From contig NZ_VITR01000012.1 in NCBI RefSeq assembly GCF_007827955.1, positions 164,819-228,818 of the forward strand: a stretch of 64,000 bases of DNA, given 5' to 3'. The notes beneath the pieces were generated by a model. The model did no database searches. It saw nothing but the letters and a program-made list of their open reading frames with translations, and was not told the origin of the DNA. A program made the position numbers and the translations under genes. The stretch comes from Nitrospirillum pindoramense. GTDB lineage: Bacteria; Pseudomonadota; Alphaproteobacteria; Azospirillales; Azospirillaceae. Positions within the stretch are counted from its first letter, which is position 1. Each line of letters opens with the position of its first letter. Below, piece by piece: positions 1 to 9,306 of this stretch.

Positions 1-1377
1 TTTTTCCTGGGCTTGTTCCCCGGCCAGGTGGTGGGGGCGGAGATGGCGTCCATCTTCGCCATCTTCACCAGCCAGGCCTGGAACATGACGTTCAGCTTCT
101 ACCAGTCGCTGCGGACGGTGCCATCCGACCTGGAAGAGGTGTGCACGGGCTATCACTTCTCCACCTGGCAGCGCTTCTGGCGGCTGGAGGTGCCCTTCGC
201 CATCCCCGGCCTGGTCTGGAACATGATGATGAGCATGTCCGGCGGCTGGTTCTTCGTGGTGGCGGCCGAGGCCGTGACCGTGGGCAGCACCACGATCACC
301 CTGCCGGGGGTCGGCGCCTATCTGGCGCTGGCCATCGAACAGCGTGACCTGAGCGCCATCGGCTGGGTCATTCTGACCATGCTGGGCGTCATCATCCTCT
401 ATGACCAGCTGCTGTTCCGGCCGCTGGTGGCCTGGGCGGACCGGTTCCGTGCCGACACCGTCCAGGCGGAACAGCGCCCGACCTCCTGGGTGCTGACCAT
501 GGTGGAGCGCTCCGCCCTGTTCCGCGCGCTGGGCCGGCCGGCCGGCGGGGCCGCGCGCGCCACCCTGCGCTGGCGTTTCCCGTCCCTGCCCAAGCTCAAG
601 CTGTCGGCGCCGCGGCTCAGCCCCCGCGCCATCAAGATCGGCGATTACGTGTGGCAGGGGGCGCTGGCCGCCATGGCGATCTACGTCGCCGTGGACGGCA
701 TCCGCTTCATGGCCACCGGCGTCACCTGGGGCGATGTCGGCCATGTCGTGCTGCTGGGTCTCGCCACCATGGTCCGCGTGATCGTGCTGATCGTCCTGGC
801 CGCCATCTTCTGGGTGCCGGTCGGCGTGATGGTCGGCATGCGGCCGCGCCTGGCGGCCATCGTGCAGCCGCTGGCCCAGTTCCTGGCCGCCTTCCCGTCG
901 AACCTGTTCTTCCCCGTGGCGGTCGCCGTCATCGTGCACTGGACCCTGAACCCGGACATCTGGCTGTCGCCGCTGATGATCCTGGGGACGCAGTGGTACA
1001 TCCTGTTCAATGTCGTGGCCGGGGCCCAGGCCTACCCCGTGGACCTGCGCGACGTCATCGCCAACCTGCGCCTGCGCGGCTGGCGCAAGTGGCGTGACGC
1101 CTTGCTGCCCGGTGTCTTCCCCCACCTGGTCACGGGCGCAATCACCGCCAGCGGCGGCGCCTGGAACGCCAGCATCGTGGCGGAAGCCGTGTCCTGGGGT
1201 GACACCCATGTGCAGGCCCGCGGCCTGGGCGCCTACATCGCCCAGATGACGACCGACGCCGATTTCCCCCGCCTGGTCCTGGGCAACGTCGTCATGGTCT
1301 GCTTCGTCGTGCTGTTCAACCGCTTGGTCTGGCGCCCGCTCTACGGGTACGCCGAACGCCGCCTGCGTGTGTCCTGA
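1..1377 (+). CDS. ABC transporter permease, duplicated anion/NitT-TauT type (5' partial)
   Basis: Inner-membrane permease of an ABC importer for a small anion (nitrate/sulfonate/taurine class). The reading frame is open from base 1, so the gene starts upstream; 458 residues are visible. Two BPD_transp_1 domains occur in one chain: the end of the first (about residues 1-145) and a full second (about 215-455), joined by a basic linker. Each has an EAA-like loop that contacts the ATPase, around DLEEVCTGYHFSTWQRF and DLRDVIANLRLRGWRKW. The double-permease layout matches the duplicated anion-permease family. It ends 24 bp before the ATPase gene and is surely in its operon. A binding protein is not visible and may lie upstream. 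The exact substrate cannot be read from sequence. Confidence 0.85.
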   Translation, partial: FFLGLFPGQVVGAEMASIFAIFTSQAWNMTFSFYQSLRTVPSDLEEVCTGYHFSTWQRFWRLEVPFAIPGLVWNMMMSMSGGWFFVVAAEAVTVGSTTITLPGVGAYLALAIEQRDLSAIGWVILTMLGVIILYDQLLFRPLVAWADRFRADTVQAEQRPTSWVLTMVERSALFRALGRPAGGAARATLRWRFPSLPKLKLSAPRLSPRAIKIGDYVWQGALAAMAIYVAVDGIRFMATGVTWGDVGHVVLLGLATMVRVIVLIVLAAIFWVPVGVMVGMRPRLAAIVQPLAQFLAAFPSNLFFPVAVAVIVHWTLNPDIWLSPLMILGTQWYILFNVVAGAQAYPVDLRDVIANLRLRGWRKWRDALLPGVFPHLVTGAITASGGAWNASIVAEAVSWGDTHVQARGLGAYIAQMTTDADFPRLVLGNVVMVCFVVLFNRLVWRPLYGYAERRLRVS

Positions 1378-1401
1378 GGACACGGGAAGGAGACCGAAAT
1401 C

Positions 1402-2802
1402 ATGAACCTGACCCCGAAGTCCCTGCGGGCCGCGATGGGCACCCCCCTGGGCGTGACCGCGCCGGCCGACCTCGCCACCGCCGGCGTGGCCCCGCGCACG
1501 CCGTCCAGCAACGCCCCCATCCTCACCGTGCGCGGCGTCAGCAAGCGCTATGACGCCGACCCGGACAGCCCCCTGGTGCTGGACAAGGTGGACATGACGG
1601 TGGACCGGCGCGAGATCGTGGCCCTGCTGGGCCGGTCAGGCTCCGGCAAGTCCACGCTGCTGCGCATCATCGCCGGCCTTTTGTCCTCCACCTCCGGCCA
1701 GGTGTCAGTGGCGGGCAAGCCGGTTTCGGGCCCGGCCAACGACGTGGCCATGGTCTTCCAGTCCTTCGCCCTGTTCCCCTGGCTGACCGTGCTGGAGAAC
1801 GTGCAGGTGGGGCTGGAGGCGCGCGGCGTCCCGCCGGCGGAAATGCGCCGCCGGGCGCTGGCGGCCATCGACCTCATCGGCCTGGACGGGTTTGAGAACG
1901 CCTACCCGCGCGAGCTGTCGGGCGGCATGCGCCAGCGCGTGGGCTTCGCCCGCGCCCTGGTGCTGGACCCCGGCATCCTGCTGCTGGACGAGCCGTTCTC
2001 GGCCCTGGACGTGCTGACGGCCGAAACCGTCCGCACCGACTTCCTGGACCTGTGGGCGGACGGGCACCTGGCCATCGGCGCCGTGCTGCTGGTCACGCAC
2101 AATATCGAGGAAGCGGTGCAGATGTGCGACCGCATCCTGGTGATGTCCTCCAACCCGGGCCGCGTGGCGGCGGAGATCGAGGTGACGCTGCCCCATCCGC
2201 GCGTCCGCACCGATCCCGCCTTCCGCCAGATGGTGGACCACATCTACGGCCTGATGACCCGCCGCCCCAAGGCGGCCCCCGGCCCCGCCGAGACGCTGGC
2301 CGCGGGCCTCAGCCTGCAATTGCCGCACGTGTCGACCAACGTGCTGGCCGGCCTGATGGAACTGGTGGACGGCGCGCCGCATAACGGCGTGGCCGACCTG
2401 CCGGTCATCTCCTCCGCCCTGCAGATGTCCACGGACGACCTGCTGAAGGTGGCGGAAACCCTGCAGATGCTGGGCTTCGCCGAGGTGGTGGAGGGTGACA
2501 TCCGCCTGTCGGCGCCGGCGCGGCAGTTCGCCCAGGCCGAGCTGGACGTGCGCAAGCGGCTGTTCGCCGATCATCTGCTGCAACGCATTCCCCTGGCGGG
2601 CCACATCCGGCGCGTCCTGCAGGAACGTCCCAACCACCGCGCGCCCCGCGCCCGTTTCGAGACGGAGCTGGAGGACTACATGTCCGAGACGGCGGCGGAT
2701 GAGACGCTAAAGGCCATGATCAGCTGGGCGCGGTATGCCGAGGTCTTCGCCTACGACGGCGATACCGAGCAGTTCCACCTGGATGCGGAAGAAGAGGCCT
2801 GA
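1402..2802 (+). CDS. ABC transporter ATP-binding protein with C-terminal AAA-associated domain
   Basis: Cytoplasmic ATPase partner of the permease just upstream, 466 aa. Walker A ([11 protein letters not shown], near residue 75), Q-loop (MVFQSF), signature LSGGMRQR, Walker [13 protein letters not shown] and H-loop VTHN are all intact. About 170 residues follow the nucleotide-binding domain and resemble the winged-helix-like AAA-associated C-terminal domain found on ATPases that pair with duplicated anion permeases; this tail probably senses or regulates. A 40-residue Ala/Pro-rich N-terminal extension precedes the domain. The start is backed by AAGGAG nine bases before ATG. Substrate class is inferred from family only. 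Confidence 0.88.
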   Translation: MNLTPKSLRAAMGTPLGVTAPADLATAGVAPRTPSSNAPILTVRGVSKRYDADPDSPLVLDKVDMTVDRREIVALLGRSGSGKSTLLRIIAGLLSSTSGQVSVAGKPVSGPANDVAMVFQSFALFPWLTVLENVQVGLEARGVPPAEMRRRALAAIDLIGLDGFENAYPRELSGGMRQRVGFARALVLDPGILLLDEPFSALDVLTAETVRTDFLDLWADGHLAIGAVLLVTHNIEEAVQMCDRILVMSSNPGRVAAEIEVTLPHPRVRTDPAFRQMVDHIYGLMTRRPKAAPGPAETLAAGLSLQLPHVSTNVLAGLMELVDGAPHNGVADLPVISSALQMSTDDLLKVAETLQMLGFAEVVEGDIRLSAPARQFAQAELDVRKRLFADHLLQRIPLAGHIRRVLQERPNHRAPRARFETELEDYMSETAADETLKAMISWARYAEVFAYDGDTEQFHLDAEEEA

Positions 2803-2929
2803 TGGGGGACTGCCGGGCGCCGCGCCATCGGCCAGGATGCTGATTTCAGCGGCGCGCGACGGAAGGACTTGGCAGAACGGGCCGCCGGTGATGCACTGCG
2901 CGGCCCGTTCCCTTTTCCGGAAGATGCCC

Positions 2930-5131
2930 ATGGTCCGTCCCGTTTCCCGCCGCCTGTTCGCGCTCGCCCTGATCGGGGCGGGATTGTGGGGGAACGCCGC
3001 CGGGGCGGTGGGGCTGCCATCCACGCCGGCCAAGCCGGTGACGGACACCTATTTCGGGCAGGTGGTGACCGACCCTTATCGTTGGCTGGAGGATTGGTCC
3101 GATCCCGTCGTGAAGCGGTGGTCCGCCGACCAGAACGCCTACAGCCGCGTCTACCTGGACGCCGTGCCCCAGCATGCCGCCATCAAGGCGCGGCTGACAG
3201 CCCTGATCGCGGCCACCCCGACTCGCTATTCCGGCGTACGCGCCGCCGGCGGCCATCTCTTCGCCCGCCTGACCGATCCCCGCCTGCAACAGCCGCAAAT
3301 CGTCATGATCGACGACTCGATGGCCACGGCGCCGTCGCGGGACCTGCCCGTCCGCGTGGTGATCGACCCCAACAAGATCGACCCGCGCGGCTTGACCGCG
3401 GTCGATTGGTTCGTGCCCTCGCCCGACGGCCGGCTGGTGGCGGCCAGCCTGTCCACTGGCGGCAGCGAGAACGGCAGTGTCCATGTCTTCGACGCCGCCA
3501 CCGGCGCGGAGGTGGGTGACGTCATTCCCCGCGTGCAATACCCCACCGGCGGCGGCGACCTGGCCTGGTCCGCCGATGGCAAGGGCTTCTGGTACACCCG
3601 TTATCCGGGTGAGGAGCGCCCGGAGGCCGACCGCCATTTCTTCATGCAGGTCTACTGGCACCCGCTGGGCGGGGACCCGCGCAACGACAGTTATGTGCTG
3701 GGCCATGACTTCCCCCGCATCGCGGAGGTGGAGCTGGACAACCGCGAGGGCACCGGCCCGCTGGTCATCTCCGTCGCCAATGGCGATGGCGGCGAGTTCG
3801 AGCATTTCCTGCTGCCGGCATCCGCCGGTCCCACCGGCACACCGGCGCGGGTCACCCGCTTCGCCGACAAGGTGGTGGCGGTGACGCCCGGGCCGGATGG
3901 CGCGCTATACCTGATTTCCCGTCTGAACGCGCCTGCGGGCCGCCTGCTGCGTCTGGCGCCGGGGGACACGGATCTGGCCCATGCCAAGCTGCTGGTGCCG
4001 GAGGGCAAGGCGGCGCTGCTGTCCGACCGGGGCTCCCGCTCCCTGGCGGTGACGGACAACCGCCTCTATTTGCGCCGCATCGAGGGCGGGCCGATCAGCG
4101 TCGCCATGGTGGCACCAGCCACGGGCCAGCCCCTGGGCCCCTTGCCGCTGCCACCGGTGTCCGCCAACCATGAACTGGTGCCCTTGGCCGGCGGGCGCGT
4201 GCTGTATGACGTCACCACCTATCTCAGGGCGCCGCTGTACGCCGTTTATGACGAGCGGCGGCAGAGCATGGATGAGACCAAGCTCACCGCCTCCGGCGGG
4301 CTGGACTTCGGCGATGCCGAAGTGGTGCGCGATGCCGCCATCTCGGCGGACGGGACCCAGGTGCCGGTCACCCTCATCATCCCCAAGGGCGCCCGCAAGG
4401 GCGGGAAGGCGCCGGCGCTGCTGACGGGATATGGCGGTTTCGGCATCAGCCTGACGCCGGGGCAGCTGGCGGCGGAACAGCGGCTGTGGCTGGATGCCGG
4501 CGGCATCTACGCCATCGCCAACCTGCGCGGCGGGGCGGAATTTGGCGAGGCCTGGCACGATGCCGGCCGCCTGACCAACAAGCAGCACGTCTTCGATGAT
4601 TTCGCCGCCGTGGCCCGCCTGCTGGTTCAGCGCGGTTACACCGATGCCGACCATCTGGCCCTGATCGGCGGCAGCAACGGGGGGTTGCTGATGGGCGCCA
4701 CCTTGACCCAGCATCCGGAACTGGCCCGCGCCGTGGTGGGCAACGTGGGCCTCTACGACATGGTCCGCACCGAACTGGACCCCAACGGGGCCTTCAACAT
4801 CACCGAATACGGCACGGTGACGGACCCGGCGCAGTTCCGCGCCATCTACGCCTATTCCCCTTATCACCATGTCACGGACGGCACCCGCTATCCGGCCGTG
4901 CTGCTGACCACGGGGGAGAATGACGGGCGGGTGAACCCCATGCATTCGCGCAAGATGGTGGCGCGGCTGCAGGCGGCCGACCCCGCCGGCCTGCCCATCC
5001 TGCTGCGCACCACCGCCAATGCCGGGCATGGGCATGGCAGTTCCCTGGCGGAGCGGGTGGCCTTGTCGACCGACATCTATGGTTTCCTGTTCGACCAGTT
5101 GGCCATGACCCTGCCGCCGGCGGCCAAGTGA
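2930..5131 (+). CDS. Prolyl oligopeptidase family serine peptidase, exported
   Basis: Post-proline endopeptidase of the S9A family, 733 aa with the chosen start, close to the usual 700-720 plus a signal peptide. An N-terminal signal (VSRRLFALALIGAGLWGNAAGA) suggests export to the periplasm. A beta-propeller region spans about residues 90-430, followed by an alpha/beta hydrolase domain. The catalytic triad is visible: Ser582 in GGSNGG, Asp665 in GENDGR and His700 in AGHGHG. GGAAG six bases upstream favours ATG 2930; in-frame ATGs at 2891 and 2924 are alternatives, and the frame opens further upstream inside the ATPase gene. The gene stands alone, with a weak terminator after it. It likely trims Pro-containing peptides for nutrition. 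Confidence 0.88.
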   Translation: MVRPVSRRLFALALIGAGLWGNAAGAVGLPSTPAKPVTDTYFGQVVTDPYRWLEDWSDPVVKRWSADQNAYSRVYLDAVPQHAAIKARLTALIAATPTRYSGVRAAGGHLFARLTDPRLQQPQIVMIDDSMATAPSRDLPVRVVIDPNKIDPRGLTAVDWFVPSPDGRLVAASLSTGGSENGSVHVFDAATGAEVGDVIPRVQYPTGGGDLAWSADGKGFWYTRYPGEERPEADRHFFMQVYWHPLGGDPRNDSYVLGHDFPRIAEVELDNREGTGPLVISVANGDGGEFEHFLLPASAGPTGTPARVTRFADKVVAVTPGPDGALYLISRLNAPAGRLLRLAPGDTDLAHAKLLVPEGKAALLSDRGSRSLAVTDNRLYLRRIEGGPISVAMVAPATGQPLGPLPLPPVSANHELVPLAGGRVLYDVTTYLRAPLYAVYDERRQSMDETKLTASGGLDFGDAEVVRDAAISADGTQVPVTLIIPKGARKGGKAPALLTGYGGFGISLTPGQLAAEQRLWLDAGGIYAIANLRGGAEFGEAWHDAGRLTNKQHVFDDFAAVARLLVQRGYTDADHLALIGGSNGGLLMGATLTQHPELARAVVGNVGLYDMVRTELDPNGAFNITEYGTVTDPAQFRAIYAYSPYHHVTDGTRYPAVLLTTGENDGRVNPMHSRKMVARLQAADPAGLPILLRTTANAGHGHGSSLAERVALSTDIYGFLFDQLAMTLPPAAK

Positions 5132-5173
5132 CGGCTGTGCGGATGCTTTAAGGCTGTCGCGGGCGGGACGGGT

Positions 5174-5197
5174 GGCCCATAGTAGGGGCCTGTTTTT
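5174..5197 (+). terminator. Weak rho-independent terminator after the prolyl oligopeptidase gene
   Basis: GGCCC, a 7-base loop and GGGCC are followed by TGTTTTT. The stem is only 5 bp, so strength is uncertain. It separates the peptidase gene from the acyl cassette. Confidence 0.4.
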
Positions 5198-5217
5198 CCT
5201 CACGCTGTTCCGCCCCT

Positions 5218-6528
5218 ATGGGTCCGCCTGGTGCCATGACGTCCTTGCCCGCCATTCCGCCATCCCTTTCCCCGCTGGGGTCTGGGATGGACTGGCTGGA
5301 CCCCGCTTGCCGGCTGGTCCAGGACGGGCAGGCGCATGGCCAGGCGGACCTGATTGGCTGTGCCCGGGACTTAAGGGCGCGCTGGGGCGCCGTGGGGCCG
5401 GTGGCGGCGGTGGCGGCCACACCGCTGGCCGTGGCCACGGCCCTGATTGCCGCGCGCATGTCGAACGTCCCGCTCTTCCTGCTGCGCGGTGCCGATGTGC
5501 CGCCGGGGGTGGACGCCTTGGTTCATGCGGACGGTACGGTGACGCGCCTCAACAATGGCGCCGGGGCTTCCGCACCAGGCTTTTCCCTGGTGCTGGAAAC
5601 GTCCGGCACCACGGGCGCCCCCAAGCGCCTGCGCCACGATTTCGGGCGCCTGATGGCGCGCATCCAGCCGGGGCGCGGGCAGGGCTGCACGTGGTTGGCC
5701 ACCTTCGATCCAGGCGGCTACGCTGGCCTGCAGGTGCTGCTGACCGTGCTGCGGGGTGGCGGCACCCTGGTCGACGGCGCGGCCCATGACGTACCGGCCC
5801 AGGCCGAGCGCGCGGCGCGACACGCGGTCACCCACATCAGTGCCACGCCCAGTTTCTGGCGGGCCTTTCTGCTGACCGGAAAGAAACCCCCACTGAAGGC
5901 GCTGACCCTGGGGGGCGAGGCGGTGGATCAGGCCCTGCTGGACCGCTTGGCGGCGGCCTTCCCCGACGCCACGCTACGTCATATCTATGCCAGCACCGAG
6001 GCGGGCGCCTTGTTCGCCGTGTCCGATGGCCGCGCCGGCTTCCCCGCCGCCTGGCTGGAGACGGGCGTGGAAGGGACCGACCTTGCCATCCGCGACGGCG
6101 TGCTGCATGTCAGAGGGCCCCGGCTGGCCGTCGCCCTGGCCGATGAGCGCCTGCTGACGGACGCCGACGGCTGGTACGCCACCGGCGACCGGGTCGAGGT
6201 GGTGGGCGACCGGGTGCTGTTCCGGGGGCGTGAGGACGGCGTGGTCAATGTCGGCGGGGTGAAGGTCGTGCCGGACGCGGTGGAGGCGCTGATCCAGGCG
6301 GTACCCGGCATCGCCGACGCCGCCGTCCGGGTGCAGGCCAGTCCCATCACCGGGCATCTGCTGACGGCGCAGTTGGTGGCGACCCCAGGTCAGGACCCGG
6401 CCGTCCTTCGGCCCTTGGTGGTGGCGGCCTTGGCCGGCTTGTCGCCAGCCGCGCGGCCCCGCCGACTGGAATTCGTTACTGAATTGGAACTATCCCCGTC
6501 TGGAAAGAAGAAGCGGGTGCAGGCATGA
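5218..6528 (+). CDS. AMP-dependent acyl ligase (ANL superfamily)
   Basis: Activates a carboxylic acid as acyl-AMP and passes it to CoA or a carrier thiol. At 436 aa it is shorter than typical acyl-CoA synthetases (500-560), mainly at the N-terminus. Signature motifs are present: the phosphate loop TSGTTGAPK (near residue 125), YASTEAG, the TGD motif in WYATGDRVE, and a C-terminal PSGKKKR with the lysine expected for adenylation. It overlaps the following SDR gene by four bases (ATGA), so the two are translationally coupled. No strong ribosome site precedes ATG 5218; ATG 5287 after GGGG is an alternative. Its acid substrate is unknown. With the next two genes it forms an acyl-building cassette. 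Confidence 0.82.
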   Translation: MGPPGAMTSLPAIPPSLSPLGSGMDWLDPACRLVQDGQAHGQADLIGCARDLRARWGAVGPVAAVAATPLAVATALIAARMSNVPLFLLRGADVPPGVDALVHADGTVTRLNNGAGASAPGFSLVLETSGTTGAPKRLRHDFGRLMARIQPGRGQGCTWLATFDPGGYAGLQVLLTVLRGGGTLVDGAAHDVPAQAERAARHAVTHISATPSFWRAFLLTGKKPPLKALTLGGEAVDQALLDRLAAAFPDATLRHIYASTEAGALFAVSDGRAGFPAAWLETGVEGTDLAIRDGVLHVRGPRLAVALADERLLTDADGWYATGDRVEVVGDRVLFRGREDGVVNVGGVKVVPDAVEALIQAVPGIADAAVRVQASPITGHLLTAQLVATPGQDPAVLRPLVVAALAGLSPAARPRRLEFVTELELSPSGKKKRVQA

Positions 6529-7268
6529 GTGATCACATCATCGTCACCGGCGGCAGCCGGGGGCTGGGTCTGGCCCTGGTGCGCGCTCTGCTGGCGGACG
6601 GCTGGCGCGTCTCCACCTGCGCCCGCAGCGCCACGGCGGAGGTGGAGGAACTGGCGGGCCAGCACGGCGACCGCTTCCTGTTCCAGGTGGCGCAGGTGGG
6701 GGACGCGGCCCAGGTGACGGCCTTCGTCGACGCCGCTGCGGCCTGGGCCGGCGGCCTCTACGGCCTGGTCAACAACGCCGGCATCGCACGCGAGGGCATC
6801 CTGGCCACCCTGCCGCAGGTGGAAATCGACTCGCTGATCCAGACCAATCTCAACGGCGCCATCCAGGCGGCGCGCGCGGCCCTGCGCCACCTGCTGCGCC
6901 GGCCCGCCGGCGCCAGCCCGGCGGGCGGACGCATCGTCAACATCTCCTCCATCATCGGGCAGCGCGGCTATACCGGCCTTGCCGCCTATGCCGCCACCAA
7001 GGCGGGGATGGACGGCATGACCCGGGCCCTGGCGCGTGAGGTGGGGCGGCGTGGCATCACCGTCAACTCGGTGGCGCCAGGCTATCTGGAGACGGAAATG
7101 TCGTCGACGCTCAGCGCCGGCCAGCGCGACCAGATCATCCGGCGGACCCCGTTGGGACGTTTGGGGACGGCCGATGATGTCGTGCCGGTCGTGCGCTTCC
7201 TCCTGGGACCGGCCGCCGCCTATATTACCGGGCAGACCCTGGTGGTCGACGGCGGCATCAGTTGCTGA
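6525..7268 (+). CDS. SDR-family 3-oxoacyl reductase, FabG-like
   Basis: NAD(P)H-dependent short-chain dehydrogenase, 247 aa, the usual FabG size. It has the cofactor loop TGGSRGLG at residues 7-14, NNAG (about 85-88), and the catalytic Ser (NISSIIG), Tyr155 and Lys159 in YAATK. The C-terminal ITGQTLVVDGG is typical of FabG-type 3-oxoacyl-ACP reductases. It is embedded between an acyl ligase (4-bp overlap) and a KAS III gene (13-bp gap), so the likely role is reduction of a 3-oxoacyl thioester made by that KAS III. A housekeeping FabG role is less likely because the fab operon genes are absent. Confidence 0.85.
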   Translation: MSDHIIVTGGSRGLGLALVRALLADGWRVSTCARSATAEVEELAGQHGDRFLFQVAQVGDAAQVTAFVDAAAAWAGGLYGLVNNAGIAREGILATLPQVEIDSLIQTNLNGAIQAARAALRHLLRRPAGASPAGGRIVNISSIIGQRGYTGLAAYAATKAGMDGMTRALAREVGRRGITVNSVAPGYLETEMSSTLSAGQRDQIIRRTPLGRLGTADDVVPVVRFLLGPAAAYITGQTLVVDGGISC

Positions 7269-7281
7269 GGGGAGGATATTA

Positions 7282-8316
7282 ATGGCCTTGGCCCGGTTGA
7301 ACGGCGTGGCGGTACGGGGCATCGTCTCGGCACTGCCGGCCCGGGTGGAAGACACCACGGACCTGGCCGTCCGCTTCGGGGAAGACGCGGCGCGGCGCCT
7401 GGCCACGGCCACCGGCATCCATGCCCGCCATCGGGTGGCACCGGACCAGTGCACCTCCGACCTCGCTGTGCCCGCCGCGCAGGCGCTGCTGCGGGGGCTG
7501 GGCTGGCCGGCTGACAGTGTCGACCTGCTGGTCTTCGTCAGCCAGACCCATGACCAGGTGCTGCCGGCCACCGCCTGCCTGGTGCAGCGGCGGCTGGGCC
7601 TGCCCAAGACAGTTGCGGCCTTCGACCTGTCGCTGGGCTGCTCCGGCTATGTGTATGGCTTGTGGGCCGCGGGCTCGGCCCTGGCCACCCTGCTGCCACG
7701 GGCGGATGGCCGTCCGGCGCGGGCCCTGCTGCTGGTCGGGGACACCACCACCCGTCTCCTGGACCCGGATGACCGGGCTGTCGCCCCGCTGTTCGGCGAC
7801 GCCGCCGCCGCCACGGCGCTGGAAATCGACCCCGCCGCCGTCCCCATCACCGTTGATCTGGGGACGGACGGCGCCGGTGCCCCCTACCTCATGGCGGCGG
7901 GCGGGGCCATGCGGGCGCCGGACCAGCCGGCCCGGCTGTTCATGGATGGCACCCAGGTCTTCGCCTTCACCCTGCGTGAGGTGCCAGCCGCCATCGCCGC
8001 CACACTGGCCGCGGCGGGCTGGTCGCCGGCGGATGTCGACCGCTTCGTCCTGCACCAGGCCAATGAGATGATGATACGCCGCCTGGGGCAAAAGATCGGC
8101 GCCACGGAGGATAAGCTGGTGCTGGCGCTGGCCCGCCATGGCAACACCAGTTCCGCCTCCGTACCCCTGGCCCTGACCGACGCGATGGCCGGCATGCTCA
8201 AGGCGGGGCCGGCCCGGGTCCTGCTGTCGGGGTTCGGGGTCGGCTGGTCCTGGGCCACGGCGGCGGCCACCCTGGGGCCGCTGGCCGTATGCGAAACCCT
8301 GGTGCTGCCCCCCTGA
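7282..8316 (+). CDS. 3-oxoacyl-ACP synthase III-like ketosynthase
   Basis: FabH-like condensing enzyme, 344 aa. The full KAS III triad is visible: Cys120 in LGCSGY, His258 in LHQAN and Asn288 in HGNTS, so it should both load an acyl group and extend it with malonyl-ACP. The start ATG 7282 follows GGGGAGG at good spacing; the open frame extends upstream only inside the SDR gene. It is last in a three-gene operon (ligase, SDR, KAS III). No acyl carrier protein or dehydratase is encoded nearby, so the product would be a short 3-hydroxyacyl chain unless other enzymes take part. The next genes are flagellar; a link to flagellin or surface glycan acylation is inference. Confidence 0.85.
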   Translation: MALARLNGVAVRGIVSALPARVEDTTDLAVRFGEDAARRLATATGIHARHRVAPDQCTSDLAVPAAQALLRGLGWPADSVDLLVFVSQTHDQVLPATACLVQRRLGLPKTVAAFDLSLGCSGYVYGLWAAGSALATLLPRADGRPARALLLVGDTTTRLLDPDDRAVAPLFGDAAAATALEIDPAAVPITVDLGTDGAGAPYLMAAGGAMRAPDQPARLFMDGTQVFAFTLREVPAAIAATLAAAGWSPADVDRFVLHQANEMMIRRLGQKIGATEDKLVLALARHGNTSSASVPLALTDAMAGMLKAGPARVLLSGFGVGWSWATAAATLGPLAVCETLVLPP

Positions 8317-8447
8317 GGGCGGCCCCGCTTGGGCCGGGCGGCCGGCCTTATACGCGCGGCATTTGATCGTGACCTCTCAAATGCGCCCTCAAGCGCCGGG
8401 CGGCGCCTAGGCTTGTCCTCGCTGCGCCCTGCGGTGCCCGCTCCGGC

Positions 8448-8465
8448 GGCCCCCGTCGGGGGGCC
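8448..8465. terminator. GC-rich hairpin between KAS III and flbT 3' ends
   Basis: GGCCCCC and GGGGGCC arms are separated by a 4-base loop in the space between two convergent genes. There is no clear T-run on either side. A second small hairpin (CACGAG/CTCGTG, 8474-8492) lies just beyond the flbT stop. Both could help end transcription of the convergent genes. Confidence 0.35.
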
Positions 8466-8501
8466 TACAGCGACACGAGTCACTATCTCGTGCCGCTGGT
8501 A

Positions 8502-8954
8502 TTATTCGTCGATGGACGGGGCGGCCACTTTGCGGCGGCGGCGCACCACCTCCACCGTCGGCTTGGGCGCCGGGGGCGCGTCCATGGTTTCCTTGATGTC
8601 GAACAGCTTACGGCACAATTTCAGGGCACGGTAATTGTTGCCCTCCCGCACCAGGGTCTGCACCTCATCGAACAAGGCCTCCTTGTCCGGATGCTGGGCG
8701 CGCGCCTCTTCCAGAATCGCGGCGAAGTGAACCATGTTGGTCGCCGCGTCTTCGGGGAAGATGTAAATCAGCTGAATGACGAAGTAGAGCCGCTTTTCGA
8801 TGGTGTCGCAGTTCTCCTCCTTCAGGATTTCCCGGCCGCGCAGGAAATTCACTTTGTTATAGAAGAACAGCGAGACGGGGTGATCGCCGATGCCGATGAC
8901 GGCGCCGTTGACGATCAGCTTTTCTCCCGGGCGTAGCACCAGTTTCAACGGCAC
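8502..8954 (-). CDS. flbT: Flagellar biosynthesis repressor FlbT
   Basis: Post-transcriptional regulator that in Caulobacter binds the 5' untranslated region of flagellin mRNA and promotes its decay when assembly stalls. The family hallmark LKLVLRPGEKLIVNGAVIG is at the N-terminus, and length (150 aa) fits. The GTG at 8954 is chosen because AAGGAAGG lies about 7 bases upstream and the protein then begins VPLKL, like other FlbT proteins; the open frame continues 21 codons further but without conservation. A basic C-terminal tail (RRRRK) may aid RNA binding. It lies directly downstream of fliC on the same strand, with a strong terminator between. Its usual partner FlaF is not seen in this window. 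Confidence 0.9.
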   Translation of the reverse strand: MPLKLVLRPGEKLIVNGAVIGIGDHPVSLFFYNKVNFLRGREILKEENCDTIEKRLYFVIQLIYIFPEDAATNMVHFAAILEEARAQHPDKEALFDEVQTLVREGNNYRALKLCRKLFDIKETMDAPPAPKPTVEVVRRRRKVAAPSIDE

Positions 8955-9241
8955 GGGGCAATCCTTCCTTAGAACGCGGTCCCAGGCCCGGGGCCCGGGT
9001 TGGGACTCCGGCCTCAAGGCCGGGGCGGGCAGACCATTAAACGAATGGGGGCGGTCCTCGCATGCGGGGGCCCCTGTAGCCGGCCGCGTTTTATGGGACG
9101 CACAGCCGGTGATGGATTGGGTCCCTCCGCGAGCGGATGCACGCCCAAAGGCGAGTCCGCCCTCGGGCGACCCGCTCTAGGAATTACGGCAGCGGACCCC
9201 GTCCGGTCATCAAAAAACCGCTGCCCCCCGAACCCCGCGAC
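8955..9241. other. Gene-free spacer between flbT start and fliC terminator
   Basis: About 290 bp with no supported gene. It should contain the flbT promoter, but no confident promoter motif was found. Confidence 0.5.
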
Positions 9242-9280
9242 AAAAAAAGAAGGTGGCGGACGTCGCCGTCCGCCACCTTC
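9242..9280 (-). terminator. Strong rho-independent terminator of fliC
   Basis: A 13-bp perfect stem (GAAGGTGGCGGAC with its complement) and a 6-base loop are followed on the minus strand by seven Ts. It lies 27 bases after the fliC stop, so flbT probably has its own promoter. Confidence 0.9.
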
Positions 9281-9306
9281 CGTACTTCCACGCTGTCGCT
9301 GATCTA

